Counted from the stretch's first letter, positions 45,243 through 55,861 are shown. The stretch: 64,000 bases of DNA from Sutcliffiella deserti (GCF_020037475.1 NZ_JAIQDB010000001.1:434001-498000), one strand, 5' to 3'. The notes: generated by a model from the letters alone, not told the origin. Translations and numbers: made by a program.

Positions 45243-45284
45243 TGAAAGCGCTTTATTGTAACTAATTATAGTTTAAATGTTCAA
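45243..45284 (-). promoter_or_regulatory. SR1-like promoter with a CcpA (cre)-like operator
   Basis: TTGAAC (-35) and TACAAT (-10) read on minus. The palindromic TGAAAGCGCTTTAT at 45243-45256, similar to the CcpA catabolite site, overlaps the -10 and the presumed start. B. subtilis SR1 is repressed under glycolytic conditions mainly by CcpN and to a lesser extent CcpA. A CcpN site was not identified by eye. Confidence 0.6.
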
Positions 45285-45390
45285 ATGTGTTATGTCAATA
45301 ACTATATTGTATAACACATTAAACAGGAGTAAATATCAATTAAAGATAAAATTAGACCACCGCCTCATTAAAGGACGGTGGCCAAACTAG

Positions 45391-45690
45391 TTATTCATAT
45401 TGTTCTTGGAAAGGGCTTGTTGGGATTGCTTCTGAAAGAAATTCTGCTAAATCTTCTGCTTGCTCTTTAGATTCAATGCGGAATACATGTTGAAGGTGGT
45501 TATAGTCAGTAAGGTCTTTAGGATCGAGGAGGGTGGATCTTCCAGTTTGCATACAAATAACGAGAGGTTTTCCAAAAAATAAATTAGTATAGACAATTCC
45601 AAAGTCATATCTAATATCCTTGGTGGTAAAACCTACAAATCTCACAGGTACATTTTCATTGTTATCGTAAAACTTATCAAAAAGATTCAT
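45391..45690 (-). CDS. DUF3055 family cytosolic protein
   Basis: 99 residues from ATG 45688-45690 behind AAAAGGAGG. MNLFDKFYDNNENVPVRFVGFTTKDIRYDFGIVYTNLFFGKPLVICMQTGRSTLL and the tail ESKEQAEDLAEFLSEAIPTSPFQEQYE match DUF3055, conserved near pdh in Bacillus. Function unknown. A family B element begins only about 10 bases ahead of the ribosome site. Confidence 0.88.
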   Translation of the reverse strand: MNLFDKFYDNNENVPVRFVGFTTKDIRYDFGIVYTNLFFGKPLVICMQTGRSTLLDPKDLTDYNHLQHVFRIESKEQAEDLAEFLSEAIPTSPFQEQYE

Positions 45691-45716
45691 AAGAAACCTG
45701 CCTCCTTTTAATTTTT

Positions 45717-45866
45717 GGCTATTTTCGCATTGACTGTTGCTTGTCGTAAGTTGGTACAACCCAGCATAAGCGTTGCTATTGTGCACTTTTTACGTGAAAA
45801 GGAAAGTAAATGGTCCAAATACCGATTTTTTACAAGATCATAGCAATAATCTTTACAAAAAGAGCA
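45717..45866. mobile_element. MITE-like family B element (B3)
   Basis: 150 bp from GGCTATTTTCGCATTGACTG to TCTTTACAAAAAGAGCA, with the terminal repeats about 16 of 24 identical by eye. It shares TGTCGTAAGTTGGTACAACC, CGTTGCTATTGTGCAC and GATTTTTTACA with other copies. No clear target duplication. It lies directly upstream of the DUF3055 gene ribosome site. Confidence 0.82.
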
Positions 45867-46020
45867 ATCCTAAAAGAGAATAATTGTTTGTATATTCTGA
45901 TTATTATTATAACTCTATACTTAAGAAAATTGCAAGAATTTTAACTTAATGATTGTCACACTCTTTCAGTAAGTGCTAGAATGAAACAAAGTTTATTGTC
46001 TAGTTTAGGAGTGAATCACG

Positions 46021-46449
46021 ATGGACCGTAGCGCATACATTAACCTTGTTCCAAAATCTAATAAAAAAACCCTTACAATAGAAGATGTAAAGGAATTGGT
46101 ATCCTATTATCAAGAAATAACCGGCAAAACCGGCAAACAGTTAGGTTGGGAATATAGCGAGGCAGCTTTTCCTTATGAATTAAAAGAAACCCCAGAGGGT
46201 AAAGGTCAATGGTTTTATTTAAAAGCTATAGAGGATCGATATAAGATGATTTTGGTTGGAGTGGGAACTCAACCACAACCGCTAAATAGTGATGATTTAC
46301 CGCTTCCTTACATACAAGTAACACTACATGAACAAAGCACGCACGGGGACAAGGGAAAAGCAAATGAACTATGTAAGTTTTTCGCAAAAAAATTAGAAGC
46401 AGAGCTGAAATTATTCACAGGAAGCATCATGTATTATTATAAGCGATAG
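46021..46449 (+). CDS. DUF1885 family protein
   Basis: 142 residues from ATG behind AGGAGTG. MDRSAYINLVPKSNKKTLTIEDVKELVSYYQEITGKTGKQLGWEYSEAAFPYEL and GVGTQPQPLNSDDLPLPYIQVTLHEQSTHGDKGKANELCKFFAKKLEAEL match DUF1885. It is a small cytosolic protein of unknown function, conserved in this area in Bacillaceae. Monocistronic, with a terminator about 40 bases on. Confidence 0.86.
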   Translation: MDRSAYINLVPKSNKKTLTIEDVKELVSYYQEITGKTGKQLGWEYSEAAFPYELKETPEGKGQWFYLKAIEDRYKMILVGVGTQPQPLNSDDLPLPYIQVTLHEQSTHGDKGKANELCKFFAKKLEAELKLFTGSIMYYYKR

Positions 46450-46486
46450 AAAAAGAAGGGACTTGTCCCAAAGAACTGACTTCGTG

Positions 46487-46527
46487 AAGAGGCTAAACAA
46501 AAGCAAATTTTGATTAGCCTCTTTTTC
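46487..46527 (+). terminator. Terminator of the DUF1885 gene
   Basis: Stem AAGAGGCTAA / TTAGCCTCTT, followed by a T-run on plus. Confidence 0.85.
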
Positions 46528-46531
46528 AACC

Positions 46532-46557
46532 AAGAAAAAGAGGCCCATTAGGCCTCC
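46532..46557 (-). terminator. Terminator of the polysaccharide deacetylase gene
   Basis: Stem GAGGCC / GGCCTC with CATTA loop, followed on minus by TTTTTCTT. The stop codon overlaps its start. Confidence 0.75.
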
Positions 46558-47453
46558 TAATTTTCTTGTTTAATTTCAGATGGAACTTCAATTAGATCAG
46601 GGTCGACAATATCATACCCTTTTTCTTGTAGCCCTTTTACTATATCTGCAAGCCCTGCATTCGTCCATTCTCTGTCATGCATGAGAAGGTTCGCACCATT
46701 CCTTAATAGCTCTGTATTTACCATTATGTCAGCTATTGCTTCTGCATTGGTATACTCCTGTTCCCAATCATATCCATATGTCCAATTCATAAGAACCATG
46801 CCTTCTTTACCTACTAGTTCTGCAGAGTAGTCCGTATTTATACCAAAAGGCGCTCGGAAGAAACGGGGACGTTCTCCTACAATTTCTTCTATAAGATCAC
46901 TCAAAGCAACAATCTCCTCATATTGCTCTTCTTCCGAAATTTGGCGTAATGATTTATGATTCATCGTATGATTGCCGATTGGAAAACCCATTTCATGTAT
47001 CTTTTTTAAAATTTCCTGTTCTTCGTCCGTTTGTAAAAAATGACCATTAACGAAGAATATAGCTTTTACGTTTAACTCTTTTAATGTATTGGCCATTTCT
47101 AAGGCATAACGGTCTGGAGCATCATCTATTGTTAACAGGACAACTTCAGATTTAGCATCACTTAAAGGAATTACCGAGGAATCATTTGGATCTATAGCAT
47201 ATTGCGGCTCATTTATTTTATTTTCTACCTCATTGCCATTTTCTGAGGTATCCCCTTCATCAGTATCAGAAGTATCTTCACTACCTGAGGCTTCCTCTAC
47301 AGGTTTTTGCTCTTCCTCATCGCTTTCATTCTGTTGATTTTCATCTTCCACTTTGATTTGTTCCTCTTCAATCGCTTGTCCATCTTCATTCTGAGGTGAA
47401 GCATTACAAGCGGTAAGGAGGATTATCATTATCGGTAACATCCATTTTTTCAT
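46557..47453 (-). CDS. Polysaccharide deacetylase family lipoprotein
   Basis: 298 residues from ATG behind GGAGGAG. Lipobox LLTACNA (cysteine about residue 16). A long acidic low-complexity linker (about 20-85, rich in E, D, N and S) precedes a NodB domain: metal motif TIDDAPDRY (the second aspartate conserved), HxxxH in NHTMNHKS, RFFRAPFG, and the C-terminal LLMHDREW. It should deacetylate a wall or exopolysaccharide at the cell surface; the substrate is unknown. The linker spans the peptidoglycan. Confidence 0.9.
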   Translation of the reverse strand: MKKWMLPIMIILLTACNASPQNEDGQAIEEEQIKVEDENQQNESDEEEQKPVEEASGSEDTSDTDEGDTSENGNEVENKINEPQYAIDPNDSSVIPLSDAKSEVVLLTIDDAPDRYALEMANTLKELNVKAIFFVNGHFLQTDEEQEILKKIHEMGFPIGNHTMNHKSLRQISEEEQYEEIVALSDLIEEIVGERPRFFRAPFGINTDYSAELVGKEGMVLMNWTYGYDWEQEYTNAEAIADIMVNTELLRNGANLLMHDREWTNAGLADIVKGLQEKGYDIVDPDLIEVPSEIKQEN

Positions 47454-47627
47454 GTTTTCTCCTCCATATGTAAGGTTCTTCTATAATCATACTAGCACCC
47501 GTATCCATCTGCAATGGTTTTTGAGTATTTTCCGACGTACTAGTTAAAAATCTTTCATTCACTGTGGTCACATAGACCTTGAAACATTATAGATAAACGT
47601 AAAATGGTAAGGTCATCTCCTAACTTA

Positions 47628-48035
47628 GCGAAAGGCTGTGTTAAACGCCGCTGTTACTTTCGCAAAAGGCTACTCGTTCCACAGGGCGGTGCTGGAGCCT
47701 CCTCGGCAAGCCTGCGGAATCTCCAGTCTACCGTGGCGGAGGCCACTGAAGAAGTACATAATTTTAGGTTTGGGTTAAACTCCGCTGTTACTTTCCGCAA
47801 ATGGCTTCGCTATCCGCGGGGCGACCTTGAGCCTCCTCGGGCTATGCCCTCCGGGGTCTCAAGTTTGTCGCTACTCCCCCGCTGGAGTCTACGCCATTTG
47901 CTCCAATCCACTGCTAGAAGCCACCAAAAACTATATGTTTTCAGTTTTTCAGTGGCCTCACCGTGGCGGACGTGGAGTCTCCGCCTTTTACTCTAATCAT
48001 CGCTGGATAGCGTTATTAACAGTGACACCATGCTA
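47628..48035. repeat. GC-rich palindromic repeat cluster (family A), second large copy
   Basis: It holds GGCTGTGTTAAACGCCGCTG, GGTGCTGGAGCCTCCTCGGC, then a 216-bp segment (47742-47957) nearly identical to 942-1157, with about ten differences by eye and no length change, bounded by GGCCACTGAA and TTTTTCAGTGGCC, and a trailing CGTGGCGGACGTGGAGTCTCC. Like the first block it spoils long frames on both strands. The rest of 47454-48179 is without genes. Confidence 0.85.
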
Positions 48036-48179
48036 ATGAAAATTCGCACCATGGCGCAAGAATATAGATTATATTCAGGGTAGCCTAGCGAAAAGAAATG
48101 GAAACAAGCCTCCAAGAAATAAAACCTACTTTTTTCCACGTAGAATTTCTTTAAAAAAACAACAAAAGAAAAGAAAGAT

Positions 48180-48422
48180 CTAAAACATCATGTAATAAAA
48201 AAGACTTTGGAAACTAAAATAGAAAATGAAGCTAATTGCAGTGATGATTGCTGCCTGCTTTTTCTTTCCTATCAAATGTGTGGCTAAAATATAACAAAGA
48301 TAAACGATTATACCTAATAAAATAAATTTCGCCTGCATTTTATCATGAACGGAAAACCATTCAATGATACTATACGTCCCAAAAAGTATATTTTGTATTA
48401 AAAACACAAGATAACTTTTCAT
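48180..48422 (-). CDS. Small three-helix membrane protein of unknown function
   Basis: 80 residues from ATG 48420-48422, with AGGGGG about nine bases upstream; the open frame runs further up into repeat B4. Hydrophobic segments SYLVFLIQNILFGTYSII, FILLGIIVYLCYILATHLI and AAIITAISFIFYFSFQSLFYYMM. A typical small Bacillus membrane protein; no family recognised. Confidence 0.7.
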   Translation of the reverse strand: MKSYLVFLIQNILFGTYSIIEWFSVHDKMQAKFILLGIIVYLCYILATHLIGKKKQAAIITAISFIFYFSFQSLFYYMMF

Positions 48423-48466
48423 GCCAGTAGCCCCCTGCCTGATATACATTACCTTTACTTGAGGAT

Positions 48467-48564
48467 GGTTTCTCATTGAGTGTTGCTTTTACGTAAGTTG
48501 CTACCAACCATTACAATTACCGATTATTTGCGCGGTTCTAGCTAGTACTCTTTCTAAAGAAGCA
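48467..48564. mobile_element. Degraded family B element (B4)
   Basis: 98 bp: left GGTTTCTCATTGAGTGTTGC, then CTTTTACGTAAGTTGCTACC shared with B1 and B2, GATTATTTGCGCGG, right CTAGTACTCTTTCTAAAGAAGCA. No target duplication. It lies upstream of the small membrane protein gene. Confidence 0.65.
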
Positions 48565-48764
48565 TTTTTAACAGCCTTAATCTACTCTAGAAGAACCTTT
48601 GTAATATTTATGCTATTAATAAACATTCTATTTTTCAATTTTGTAACAATTACATGACAAGCGTTTATTTGCTTTTTTTTCATGTTAAGATAAGTCGAAA
48701 TAACGTAAATAGTTGCGCTCTATATTAATGAGATATACTTCAGAAAAAGAAAGTGAGGATTGAA

Positions 48765-49157
48765 ATGATTAGAGGCTTTGTCTTTTTTTTATCGTTGTCT
48801 TTTTTCATATTGTCTTCTTGCCAAGAAAATGAAACCATCACTCACATTCAATTTCCCGATGATTCTAAAACTCTTGTATTTTTCACAGACGAGTCGAATT
48901 TACAAGAAGAAAGTACATATTATGATGCTATCATTGATTTAAAAAGAAATTTTCCAGACGAGGTTGCCAACCTAAAAGTTGCTCAATTTAACAATGAAAA
49001 AACTCTCTATCGGCAGTTTAATATAAAAAACACCCCTTCTTTACTTGTTGTGAGCAACAATAAAGTAGTGACCCAAGTGGATGGAACTCTTCAAAAAGAT
49101 GAAATAATTGGTTCAATTGAACAAGCCTTAAATCAAACAGAAGACACTGAATATTAA
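48765..49157 (+). CDS. slp: Slp-like small lipoprotein with thioredoxin-like fold
   Basis: 130 residues from ATG 48765, five bases past GTGAGGAT. Lipobox FILSSCQE (cysteine about residue 19). TLVFFTDESNLQEESTYYDAIIDLKRNFPDEVANLKVAQFNNEKTLYRQFNIKNTPSLLVV with the cis-proline NTPSLL has the thioredoxin-fold pattern but lacks the CxxC site. Its place between SR1 and pdhD matches the small peptidoglycan-associated lipoprotein Slp of B. subtilis. It converges on pdhD. Confidence 0.78.
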   Translation: MIRGFVFFLSLSFFILSSCQENETITHIQFPDDSKTLVFFTDESNLQEESTYYDAIIDLKRNFPDEVANLKVAQFNNEKTLYRQFNIKNTPSLLVVSNNKVVTQVDGTLQKDEIIGSIEQALNQTEDTEY

Positions 49158-49307
49158 GATTCAGGCTTCTGTTTTTTGTATGTACAAGACTATTCCACTC
49201 CCCCCTGCTCTCACCATTCATCAGAACTGGTGACCCTACTCTATCCTTTCTCTGGTATTTCAAGTGGTTTCTTGTATTATAGAATGCACATACTCTATCC
49301 TTCAAAC

Positions 49308-49344
49308 AAAAAAAGAACCTCGGATTTAAAATCCTAAGGTTCCT
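49308..49344 (-). terminator. Terminator of the pdh operon
   Basis: Stem AGGAACCTTAGGATTT / AAATCCGAGGTTCTTT (one mismatch) read on minus with TTTTTTTG. Confidence 0.88.
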
Positions 49345-49358
49345 AAACTTTTAATTAT

Positions 49359-50771
49359 TTATTTTATTATATGAATCGGACTTCCCATTGCAACTTCCGC
49401 TGCTTCCATCGTAATTTCTCCAAGAGTTGGATGTGCGTGAATTGTCATTGCAATATCTTCTGCTGTCATTCCAGCTTCGATAGCAAGACCAAGTTCTGCA
49501 ATCATATCAGAAGCGCTAGATCCTGCAATTTGCGCGCCAATGATTAGTCCATCTTCTTTACGAGTCACTAACTTTAAGAATCCGTCTGTTGCATTAAGTG
49601 CAAGAGCACGACCGTTAGCTGCAAACGGGAATTTGGACGCCACAACTTCCAGCCCTTCTTCTTTTGCTTGGCTTTCGGTATAACCTACGGATGCTAATTC
49701 AGGCTCAGAGAAGACCACTGCAGGGATGCCAAGGTAGTCAATTTCTGATGAATGTCCAGCTATTGCCTCTGCTGCAATTTTACCTTCATAAGACGCTTTA
49801 TGTGCAAGAGGTGGTCCTTCGACTATATCACCGATTGCATAGATGTTTGAAACGCTTGTGCGGCATTGCTTATCAATCTTGATTACCCCGCGGTCAGACA
49901 TTTCAACGCCCACTTGATCAAGACCAAGTTCATCAGTGTTAGGACGACGGCCAACAGTTACCAGAACGTAATCAGCTTCGATTGTTTGCTCTTCGCCTTT
50001 TACTTCGATTGTAACTTTTACGCCATCTTCTGTTTCTTCAACGCCTTTAGCCATCGCTTTTGTGAAGATTTCCACATTACCTTTTTTCTTAAGGTTACGT
50101 TTTACTAATGAACTCATTTGCTTTTCAAAGCCAGCTAGAATCTCATCAGCTGCTTCCACGATTACTACTTCTGTTCCGAAGTTAGCATATGCTGTACCCA
50201 GTTCTGTACCAATATACCCTCCACCGATGACAATCATCTTTTTCGGAATATCTTTTAGAGCTAATGCTCCTGTTGAATCTAGAACACGTTTTGAGTACTT
50301 AAAGGTAGGAATTTCGATTGGACGAGATCCTGTTGCAACAATACAGTTGTTAAACTTATAAGTTTGAGCAGAGTTTTCATCCATGATACGCACGGTATTA
50401 CCGTCTACAAAGTACGCTTCTCCTGACACTATATCAACTTTATTTCCCTTAAGGAGACCTTCTACACCGCCAGTTAATTTCTTAACGACTCCAGCTTTCC
50501 ATTCTTGGACTTTAGAGAAGTCAACCGTTACATTTTCAGCAGTTATTCCCATATCCTGAGAATGCTGCGCTGTTTCAAAGCGATGTCCAGCAGAAATAAG
50601 TGCTTTAGATGGAATGCACCCTACGTTTAAACATACTCCGCCTAGCGTATTTTTTTCAACGATAGTTACTTTTTGACCTAATTGTGCAGCACGGATCGCT
50701 GCAACATAACCGCCAGGGCCTGAACCAATGACAAGTGTATCTACATCAATTGCGAAATCTCCTACTACCAT
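49359..50771 (-). CDS. pdhD: Dihydrolipoyl dehydrogenase (E3)
   Basis: 470 residues, disulfide flavoenzyme. FAD motif [17 protein letters not shown], active disulfide [16 protein letters not shown] motif [10 protein letters not shown], and the His-Glu pair AHPTLGEI. It reoxidises the lipoyl groups on E2 of pyruvate dehydrogenase and can serve other complexes. Start ATG behind GGAGGGG, four bases after the pdhC stop. It is the last gene of the operon. Confidence 0.98.
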   Translation of the reverse strand: MVVGDFAIDVDTLVIGSGPGGYVAAIRAAQLGQKVTIVEKNTLGGVCLNVGCIPSKALISAGHRFETAQHSQDMGITAENVTVDFSKVQEWKAGVVKKLTGGVEGLLKGNKVDIVSGEAYFVDGNTVRIMDENSAQTYKFNNCIVATGSRPIEIPTFKYSKRVLDSTGALALKDIPKKMIVIGGGYIGTELGTAYANFGTEVVIVEAADEILAGFEKQMSSLVKRNLKKKGNVEIFTKAMAKGVEETEDGVKVTIEVKGEEQTIEADYVLVTVGRRPNTDELGLDQVGVEMSDRGVIKIDKQCRTSVSNIYAIGDIVEGPPLAHKASYEGKIAAEAIAGHSSEIDYLGIPAVVFSEPELASVGYTESQAKEEGLEVVASKFPFAANGRALALNATDGFLKLVTRKEDGLIIGAQIAGSSASDMIAELGLAIEAGMTAEDIAMTIHAHPTLGEITMEAAEVAMGSPIHIIK

Positions 50772-50775
50772 TTAA

Positions 50776-52137
50776 TTACCCCTCCATTAACAATAATTGT
50801 GGATCGTTCAACAGACGCTTAATGTGGTTTAGCGCATTTTGCGCAGTAGCACCATCAATCATACGATGGTCAAAACTTAGTGATAAAGCAAGAACTGGAG
50901 CTACTACAATTTCTCCATCTTTCACGACTGGTTTTTCAGCAATACGTCCAATTCCTAGAATAGCAACTTCCGGATGGTTAATTACAGGTGTGAACCACTG
51001 TCCACCAGCAGAGCCGATGTTCGTAATTGTACAAGAAGCACCTTTCATTTCATCGGAACCTAATTTACCATCACGTGCTTTTCCAGCAAGTTCGTTAATT
51101 TCATTTGAAATCGAGAAGATCGACTTACGGTCAGCATCTTTCACTACAGGTACTAATAGTCCCTTTTCTGTATCTGCTGCAATACCGATATTGTAATAAT
51201 GTTTGTGTACAATCTCGTCTGTTGCATCATCTAAAGAAGTGTTTAGCACAGGATACTCTCGTAAGGCAGAAGTTAACGCTTTTACTACGTACGGTAAGAA
51301 TGTTAACTTAATACCCTTATCTGCTGCAACTGTTTTGAATTGTTTACGATGAGCAACAAGATTTGCAACATCAATTTCATCCATTAGTGTAACATGCGGA
51401 GCAGTATGTTTGGAATTAACCATTGCTTTTGCAATTGCACGACGCATTCCGCTCATCTTCTCACGGGTTTCTGGATATTGCCCAGTTGGAACAGCTTGTT
51501 TTTTATCTTGTTTTGCTTCGGTTTTTGTTTCTTCTTTTGCAGGTGTTTCATTTACAGCTTGCGTTTCTTCAGCTTTTGAATTTCCGCCTTCAAGGAATGC
51601 ATCAATGTCACTCTTCAGGACACGCCCATTATCTCCGCTACCTGCCACTTGACGTATTTCTACCCCTTTTTCACGGGAATATTTACGAACGGAAGGCATT
51701 GCAATAACACGCTTGTTTGGATCAACTTCTACCTGTTCTTGAGCACCTGCCCCTGTTTCACCAGCAGACTCTTGCTTTGGTGCTTCTTCTTTCTTCACAT
51801 CTTGTCCAGCTTCAGCAGTAGCTTGTACTTGTGCTTCTGTTTTTTCTTCTTTTTTGTTGTCATCACCATGATCACCTTTAAACTTAAGGTCTTCATAACC
51901 AGGAGCATCCAACGTAATAATGGTTTGGCCAACAGTTGCTACCGTACCTTCATCCACTTTCAACTCTAAGATTTTCCCTTTAACTGGAGAAGGGATTTCT
52001 ACAACAGCTTTATCGTTTTGTACTTCAACTAAAATATCATCTTCATCGATTTCATCACCTGGTTTTACAAACCATTTAACTATTTCACCTTCGTGGATAC
52101 CTTCACCAATATCTGGCAGTTTAAATTCAAATGACAA
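50776..52137 (-). CDS. pdhC: Dihydrolipoyl acetyltransferase (E2)
   Basis: 453 residues. Start taken as TTG 52135-52137 with AGGAGG nine bases ahead, giving [19 protein letters not shown]; an earlier in-frame TTG abuts that site. Domains: lipoyl (about 1-80, lysine in [10 protein letters not shown]), a Glu/Lys/Ala-rich linker, peripheral subunit-binding domain (about 135-170, [14 protein letters not shown] and [12 protein letters not shown]), a second Ala/Pro linker, and the catalytic domain with [10 protein letters not shown]. It is the 60-mer core of PDH. The gap to pdhB holds a long stem-loop. Confidence 0.98.
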   Translation of the reverse strand: MSFEFKLPDIGEGIHEGEIVKWFVKPGDEIDEDDILVEVQNDKAVVEIPSPVKGKILELKVDEGTVATVGQTIITLDAPGYEDLKFKGDHGDDNKKEEKTEAQVQATAEAGQDVKKEEAPKQESAGETGAGAQEQVEVDPNKRVIAMPSVRKYSREKGVEIRQVAGSGDNGRVLKSDIDAFLEGGNSKAEETQAVNETPAKEETKTEAKQDKKQAVPTGQYPETREKMSGMRRAIAKAMVNSKHTAPHVTLMDEIDVANLVAHRKQFKTVAADKGIKLTFLPYVVKALTSALREYPVLNTSLDDATDEIVHKHYYNIGIAADTEKGLLVPVVKDADRKSIFSISNEINELAGKARDGKLGSDEMKGASCTITNIGSAGGQWFTPVINHPEVAILGIGRIAEKPVVKDGEIVVAPVLALSLSFDHRMIDGATAQNALNHIKRLLNDPQLLLMEG

Positions 52138-52212
52138 AGTATTCAACCTCCTATTATATATGCTCTTCTTTTAAGCCAAAGCAGCGCGTCTGTCCGCTAT
52201 TATGAATAAATG

Positions 52213-52255
52213 GTATAGCCCATTCCATTTGTTAAGTTTGAAATGGAATGGACTA
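52213..52255 (-). other. Stem-loop in the pdhB-pdhC intercistronic gap
   Basis: TAGCCCATTCCATTT pairs with AAATGGAATGGACTA with one mismatch around a 10-base loop. No T-run follows on minus. It occupies the only sizeable gap within pdhABCD and may be a processing or mRNA-stability signal, or an internal attenuator. Confidence 0.75.
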
Positions 52256-52272
52256 CTTCATTTGTCTCTATA

Positions 52273-53250
52273 TTAGAAGTTTAAAACTTTTTTTGCTGTT
52301 TCTAATACATCTTTGTGGTTTGGTAACCATACATTCTCAGCCTGTGAGAATGGGAATACTGTGTCAGGTGCTGTAACACGTAGCACTGGCGCCTCTAAGC
52401 TAAGAATTGCACGGTCATTAATTTCAGCAACGATTTGTGCGCTAATTCCTGCTTGCTTTTGTGCTTCTTGAACAACCATTGCACGACCTGTTTTTTCTAC
52501 AGATGTAATGATAGCTTCAATATCAATCGGACTGATTGTGCGTAAGTCAATAACCTCAACTGATGTGCCGTCTTTCTCTAACTCATCTGCTGCTTTCAGG
52601 CATTCATGTACCATTGCACCATAAGTAATCATAGTAAGGTCTGAACCTTCACGCTTTATATCAGCTTTTCCTAGTTCAATTGTGTACTCTTCTTCAGGTA
52701 CCTCTTGACGGAAGGAACGATACAATTTCATGTGCTCCAAAAATACAACCGGATCATTATCGCGAATTGCAGCAATTAATAGACCTTTTGCATCATACGG
52801 AGTTGCAGGTATAACTACTTTCAGACCAGGCTGTTGTGCCATTAATCCTTCTAAACTATCTGCATGAAGTTCTGGTGTGTGCACACCTCCACCAAATGGG
52901 GACCGTATTGTAACAGGAGCAGTCCATCTACCGCCTGTACGATAACGCATACGAGCAAGTTGTCCACTTACGGAATCCATTACTTCATAAACGAAACCGA
53001 AGAATTGTATTTCCATAATTGGACGGAATCCAGTTAAACCTAAACCAATCGCAAGTCCGCCGATTCCAGATTCTGCAAGTGGTGTGTCAAACACACGGTC
53101 TTCACCGAATTCAGCTTGAAGGCCTTCAGTTGCGCGGAAAACTCCACCGTTTTGACCTACATCTTCACCGAATAATAAGACGTTTTCATCATTTTTCAAT
53201 TCTGTGCGTAACGCATCAGTGATTGCTTGAATCATTGTCATTTGCGCCAT
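52273..53250 (-). CDS. pdhB: Pyruvate dehydrogenase E1 component, beta subunit
   Basis: 325 residues. [43 protein letters not shown] and [21 protein letters not shown] are E1-beta signatures, with the C-terminal transketolase domain [10 protein letters not shown]. It forms, with PdhA, the thiamine diphosphate enzyme that decarboxylates pyruvate. Starts ATG three bases after the pdhA stop; the ribosome site AAGGAG is inside pdhA. Confidence 0.98.
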   Translation of the reverse strand: MAQMTMIQAITDALRTELKNDENVLLFGEDVGQNGGVFRATEGLQAEFGEDRVFDTPLAESGIGGLAIGLGLTGFRPIMEIQFFGFVYEVMDSVSGQLARMRYRTGGRWTAPVTIRSPFGGGVHTPELHADSLEGLMAQQPGLKVVIPATPYDAKGLLIAAIRDNDPVVFLEHMKLYRSFRQEVPEEEYTIELGKADIKREGSDLTMITYGAMVHECLKAADELEKDGTSVEVIDLRTISPIDIEAIITSVEKTGRAMVVQEAQKQAGISAQIVAEINDRAILSLEAPVLRVTAPDTVFPFSQAENVWLPNHKDVLETAKKVLNF

Positions 53251-53253
53251 GGC

Positions 53254-54369
<1,116 letters not shown>

Positions 54370-54897
54370 CTAAATCACCTATCCTTTCTATTAAGAGAAA
54401 CTCATTAATACATAGTTTTACACACAAAATTAGGTTACCCAAAAATATACTTTAAAAGACATTTTTCTGCTTCCTATGCAAAAATGCACTTTTTCTCTTT
54501 TTCAGCTCATTATCAATGCAATATCTAGCATATATAAATACCTGTATTAATCCTTCTAAGAAATATATTAATACAACAGTTTTAAGTTTACAACACCCCG
54601 ATTTCCCCGTCAATCTCTTTGCATCTATCGAAGTTGTAATTATTTTGACTGTGTATAATATATAGGGATTCAATCTGTACTAATACAATTACACGTTCTG
54701 TATTATAAAAGTTTAAATCTATATCCTATTCAAAGTAAAGAGCACTTTTCTACGAATATTCATAACCTGCAAGACACTAAATATAAAAAGAATCAAGATG
54801 AAGGGTGAATCATCTTTATCCTTTTCCCTTTCTCACTAAACAATAACCATCCTTTTAGGAGGAACTACTTAAAATATAGTTAGTTCTTATTGTTATA
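54370..54897. other. Upstream region of the pdh operon
   Basis: About 530 bp of AT-rich sequence with no supported gene (the frame at 54452-54673 has no ribosome site). The pdhA promoter must lie here; I could not choose between several weak sigma-A-like boxes. Confidence 0.4.
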
Positions 54898-55046
54898 GGC
54901 AGTTTTTGCATTGCTTTGCTTATTGTTATTTGTTTCGTGCTCTTTTCCTGTTAATGTAAGAGATTACTCTTTTGAGCGAGTGGGACATTAAAAAATTAAA
55001 TCCCTGATTTTTCACACGCTAATAGCAGCAGCCTTTGTAAAAAGCT
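54898..55046. mobile_element. MITE-like family B element (B5) with 8-bp target duplication
   Basis: 149 bp from GGCAGTTTTTGCATTGCTTTG to CAGCCTTTGTAAAAAGCT, flanked by perfect direct repeats TTGTTATA (54890-54897 and 55047-55054). It shares GTGCTCTTTTCCTGTTAATG and GATTTTTCACACGCTAATAGC with the other copies. No coding capacity. It lies between ykyA and pdhA. Confidence 0.85.
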
Positions 55047-55076
55047 TTGTTATAAGACAACTTTATTGGAACATAT

Positions 55077-55106
55077 AAAAAACACCCTCTTCTAGTGAAA
55101 AGGGTG
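55077..55106 (-). terminator. Terminator of ykyA
   Basis: Stem CACCCTTTTC / GAAGAGGGTG read on minus, followed by TTTTTTATATG. Confidence 0.85.
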
Positions 55107-55118
55107 CAGACAATCCAA

Positions 55119-55784
55119 TTAATTATTATATTCTACATCAAGTCCAGCATTCTTGTAGAAGGTGAACTTCGCTTCATTATACTGCTCAGTATATTCATTA
55201 AAGGTTTGATTAGATTCTTTTATCTTATCATACATTTCATTTATTTTACTTATTTGAAGTTGTAATTGCTCTAATGTTAGATCTTCCTTTTGGAAGAGAG
55301 TATACAATTCTTTGTCAAGTTCGATTGACTCTTTATATTGATTGAACAATATCATATATGCTTCATAACGCTTTTCCATAAGTTGATAAAGACTTTGAGC
55401 TTCTGTTTTTAATTCCTCATCTTCTAATAACTCAATGGAGGTTTTAACCTCTTCAAATTTCTCTCTAGACGATTCGATGCTCTCTTTTTCGATTTCCATT
55501 GCTTCCTGGCGTTGTTCTATAAGTGCTAATCCTTCCTCAGAAAGCTTGACAATTTGTTCAAACTCTTTCATCCCAAGACTCATTATTTCTTCGTAAATTT
55601 CTTGTTCTTCTTTTTCTAATTTCAATAAAGGTTCTTGTTGAGCTTCAAAACTTTCTTCGAGACTTACTACATCTTCCAGAGTTTCAAAAATTTCTTTTTC
55701 AGGAGATTCCCCATTTATACAACCTGTTAGTAAAAGTGTACTCGCAAAAGCAAATGAAACAATCGATTTTTTCCAATGACGCAA
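55119..55784 (-). CDS. ykyA: YkyA family lipoprotein, coiled coil
   Basis: 221 residues from TTG 55782-55784 behind AGGGGG; the open frame extends 20 codons up without signals. Signal peptide MRHWKKSIVSFAFASTLLLTGC with lipobox LLTGC. The rest is almost entirely helical and acidic, with long coiled-coil stretches (LEKEEQEIYEEIMSLGMKEFEQ, KESIESSREKFEEVKTSIELLEDEELK), as in the YkyA/CwlP putative cell-wall binding lipoprotein family. Function unknown; the place between pdhA and defB is conserved. Confidence 0.9.
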   Translation of the reverse strand: MRHWKKSIVSFAFASTLLLTGCINGESPEKEIFETLEDVVSLEESFEAQQEPLLKLEKEEQEIYEEIMSLGMKEFEQIVKLSEEGLALIEQRQEAMEIEKESIESSREKFEEVKTSIELLEDEELKTEAQSLYQLMEKRYEAYMILFNQYKESIELDKELYTLFQKEDLTLEQLQLQISKINEMYDKIKESNQTFNEYTEQYNEAKFTFYKNAGLDVEYNN

Positions 55785-55861
55785 TTTAAATCCCCCTAAC
55801 GTTTTATCCTCTTTAACTATAAAATTTAAAATTGATTTTGACAACCTCTATTTACTTTTAA

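Larger units (their letters stand above)
45003..45247 (-). ncRNA. SR1-like dual-function regulatory RNA
   Basis: A predicted transcript of about 245 bases. Promoter TTGAAC (45279-45284 on minus) and TACAAT (45255-45260) at 18-base spacing; end at a strong hairpin (AAACAGCAGTCG / CGACTGCTGTTT, 45008-45040). It encodes the SR1P peptide. B. subtilis SR1 lies beside speA, represses ahrC translation by base-pairing, and encodes SR1P. Whether the base-pairing role is kept is unknown. Its length is slightly longer than B. subtilis SR1 (about 205 bases, as I recall). Confidence 0.7.

Noticed and set aside
45243-45256. A canonical cre site
   Set aside because: Not rejected outright but kept as cre-like only: the last two positions of TGAAAGCGCTTTAT deviate from the usual CcpA consensus.
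47604-48036. Open frames of 69 and 130 codons
   Set aside because: They overlie the second family A cluster and have no ribosome site or protein-like conservation.
51394-51969. Overlapping plus-strand frames opposite pdhC
   Set aside because: Antisense shadow of the low-complexity Glu/Lys/Ala linkers of PdhC; no ribosome site.
54452-54673. 73-codon minus-strand frame upstream of pdhA
   Set aside because: No ribosome site; AT-rich chance frame.
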